Shown here piece by piece: positions 5,807-6,029 of a stretch of 6,029 nt of DNA. Source of the stretch: Methanothrix sp. (GTDB lineage: Archaea > Halobacteriota > Methanosarcinia > Methanotrichales > Methanotrichaceae); assembly GCA_003162615.1 (NCBI GenBank), contig PMNG01000110.1, positions 1-6,029 of the forward strand, written 5' to 3'. A model generated the notes under the pieces. It saw only the letters and a list, made by a program, of their open reading frames with translations. It did no database searches and was not told where the DNA came from. How positions within the stretch are numbered: the stretch's first letter is position 1; the number at the start of each line of letters is the position of its first letter. A program made the position numbers and the translations under genes.

Positions 5807-5911
5807 GCTGAGGTAGCCAAGCGGCCTACGGCGCTGGTCTTGAGGTCCAAATCTTGGACATGAAAACCAGTGGTGCATCGCACCTCGTGAGTTCAAATCT
5901 CACCCTCAGCG
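5807..5911 (+). tRNA. tRNA-Ser(UGA) with a 20-nt intron
   Basis: A full class II tRNA can be folded. The acceptor arms are GCTGAGG (5807-5813) and CCTCAGC (5904-5910). The D-stem GCC/GGC has GG at 5823-5824. The anticodon stem is CTGGT (5834-5838) with ACCAG (5866-5870). The variable arm is GGTGC-ATC-GCACC (5872-5884), and the T-arm is GTGAG/CTCAC around TTCAAAT. The discriminator G at 5911 fits archaeal serine identity, where leucine tRNAs carry A. The anticodon TGA is at 5841-5843, reading UCA and probably other UCN codons. The anticodon loop has 27 bases instead of 7. Removing 5845-5864 leaves loop CTTGAGA and a mature tRNA of 85 bases. CCA is not encoded. Confidence 0.92.
5845..5864 (+). 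other. tRNA intron at canonical position 37/38
   Basis: The 20-base insert forms the geometry read by the archaeal splicing endonuclease. TCCAA and TTGGA pair around ATC. The central helix is formed by CTTG (bases 32-35) with CATG (5859-5862), with one T-T mismatch. The two 3-base bulges (5843-5845 and 5863-5865) each contain a cut site. The exact ends are inferred from this fold and would leave G37 and A38 in the mature loop. Confidence 0.75.
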
Positions 5912-6029
5912 TAATTTTACGGTTGCTTGTCCTGGATTCCTGGCATGTGGCGGTCTTATCTTTCGGCAATCTCGACATTCCATTAGTCTATGGGCACGGT
6001 TCGGGCTTTTGGCTGATCTCGATTAACTG
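5912..6029. other. Right-edge sequence without identifiable features
   Basis: No open frame of useful length is seen on either strand and no RNA fold stands out. The T4 run at 5915-5918 immediately after the tRNA could help end its transcription, but is short. Confidence 0.4.

Noticed and set aside
5839..5845. Reading the tRNA as tRNA-Leu(GAG)
   Set aside because: A GAG anticodon would shift the loop out of register with the 5-bp anticodon stem. G73 and the spliced loop support serine.
5602..5883. 93-codon minus-strand frame running from the tRNA into dadD
   Set aside because: It crosses both a folded tRNA gene and the dadD promoter and overlaps dadD in another frame; no protein features.

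Overview
This window looks like a piece of a methanogenic archaeon's chromosome, most likely from the Methanosarcinales and perhaps close to Methanothrix (Methanosaeta). Four things support this. It has a DhnA-type 2-amino-3,7-dideoxy-D-threo-hept-6-ulosonate (ADTH) synthase and a DadD-type 5'-deoxyadenosine/SAH/MTA deaminase, both typical of methanogens. A tRNA-Ser carries G73 and an intron in bulge-helix-bulge geometry. A secreted COG1361-like surface protein has a C-terminal anchor. The promoters are TATA-type, with T-tract terminators and at least one probably leaderless gene. The genus is a guess; archaeal origin is well supported.

Layout. Positions 1-196 are AT-rich leader with a possible TATA box. 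Then come: an extended-SDR nucleotide-sugar epimerase (+, 197-1177); a convergent spacer with about 20-bp imperfect repeats; an exported double-rhodanese-like protein that has lost the cysteine in both domains (-, 1285-2319, or 2358 with the longer start); a divergent promoter region (about 2359-2469) with two perfect inverted repeats; ADTH synthase (+, 2470-3272), whose first 22 codons are in a different frame from the rest; a membrane-anchored extracellular COG1361-like protein (+, 3390-4373); DadD (-, 4437-5675), convergent with it; a divergent spacer; and tRNA-Ser(UGA) (+, 5807-5911) with a 20-nt intron. The last 118 bases hold nothing I can support.

How the genes relate. This is mostly a set of single-gene transcription units, not one operon. 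Two genes have a plausible metabolic link. DadD deaminates 5'-deoxyadenosine and related nucleosides. ADTH synthase uses 6-deoxy-5-ketofructose-1-phosphate, a deoxysugar that has been proposed to connect with 5'-deoxyadenosine salvage, to start archaeal aromatic amino-acid synthesis. The epimerase and the two exported proteins may serve cell-envelope functions, but nothing in the sequence ties them together.

I see no mobile element, CRISPR array, phage gene or clear novel multi-gene system. The points most worth a second look are the frameshift in the ADTH synthase gene, the cysteine-less exported rhodanese-like protein, the intron in tRNA-Ser, and the inverted repeats in the divergent promoter region.
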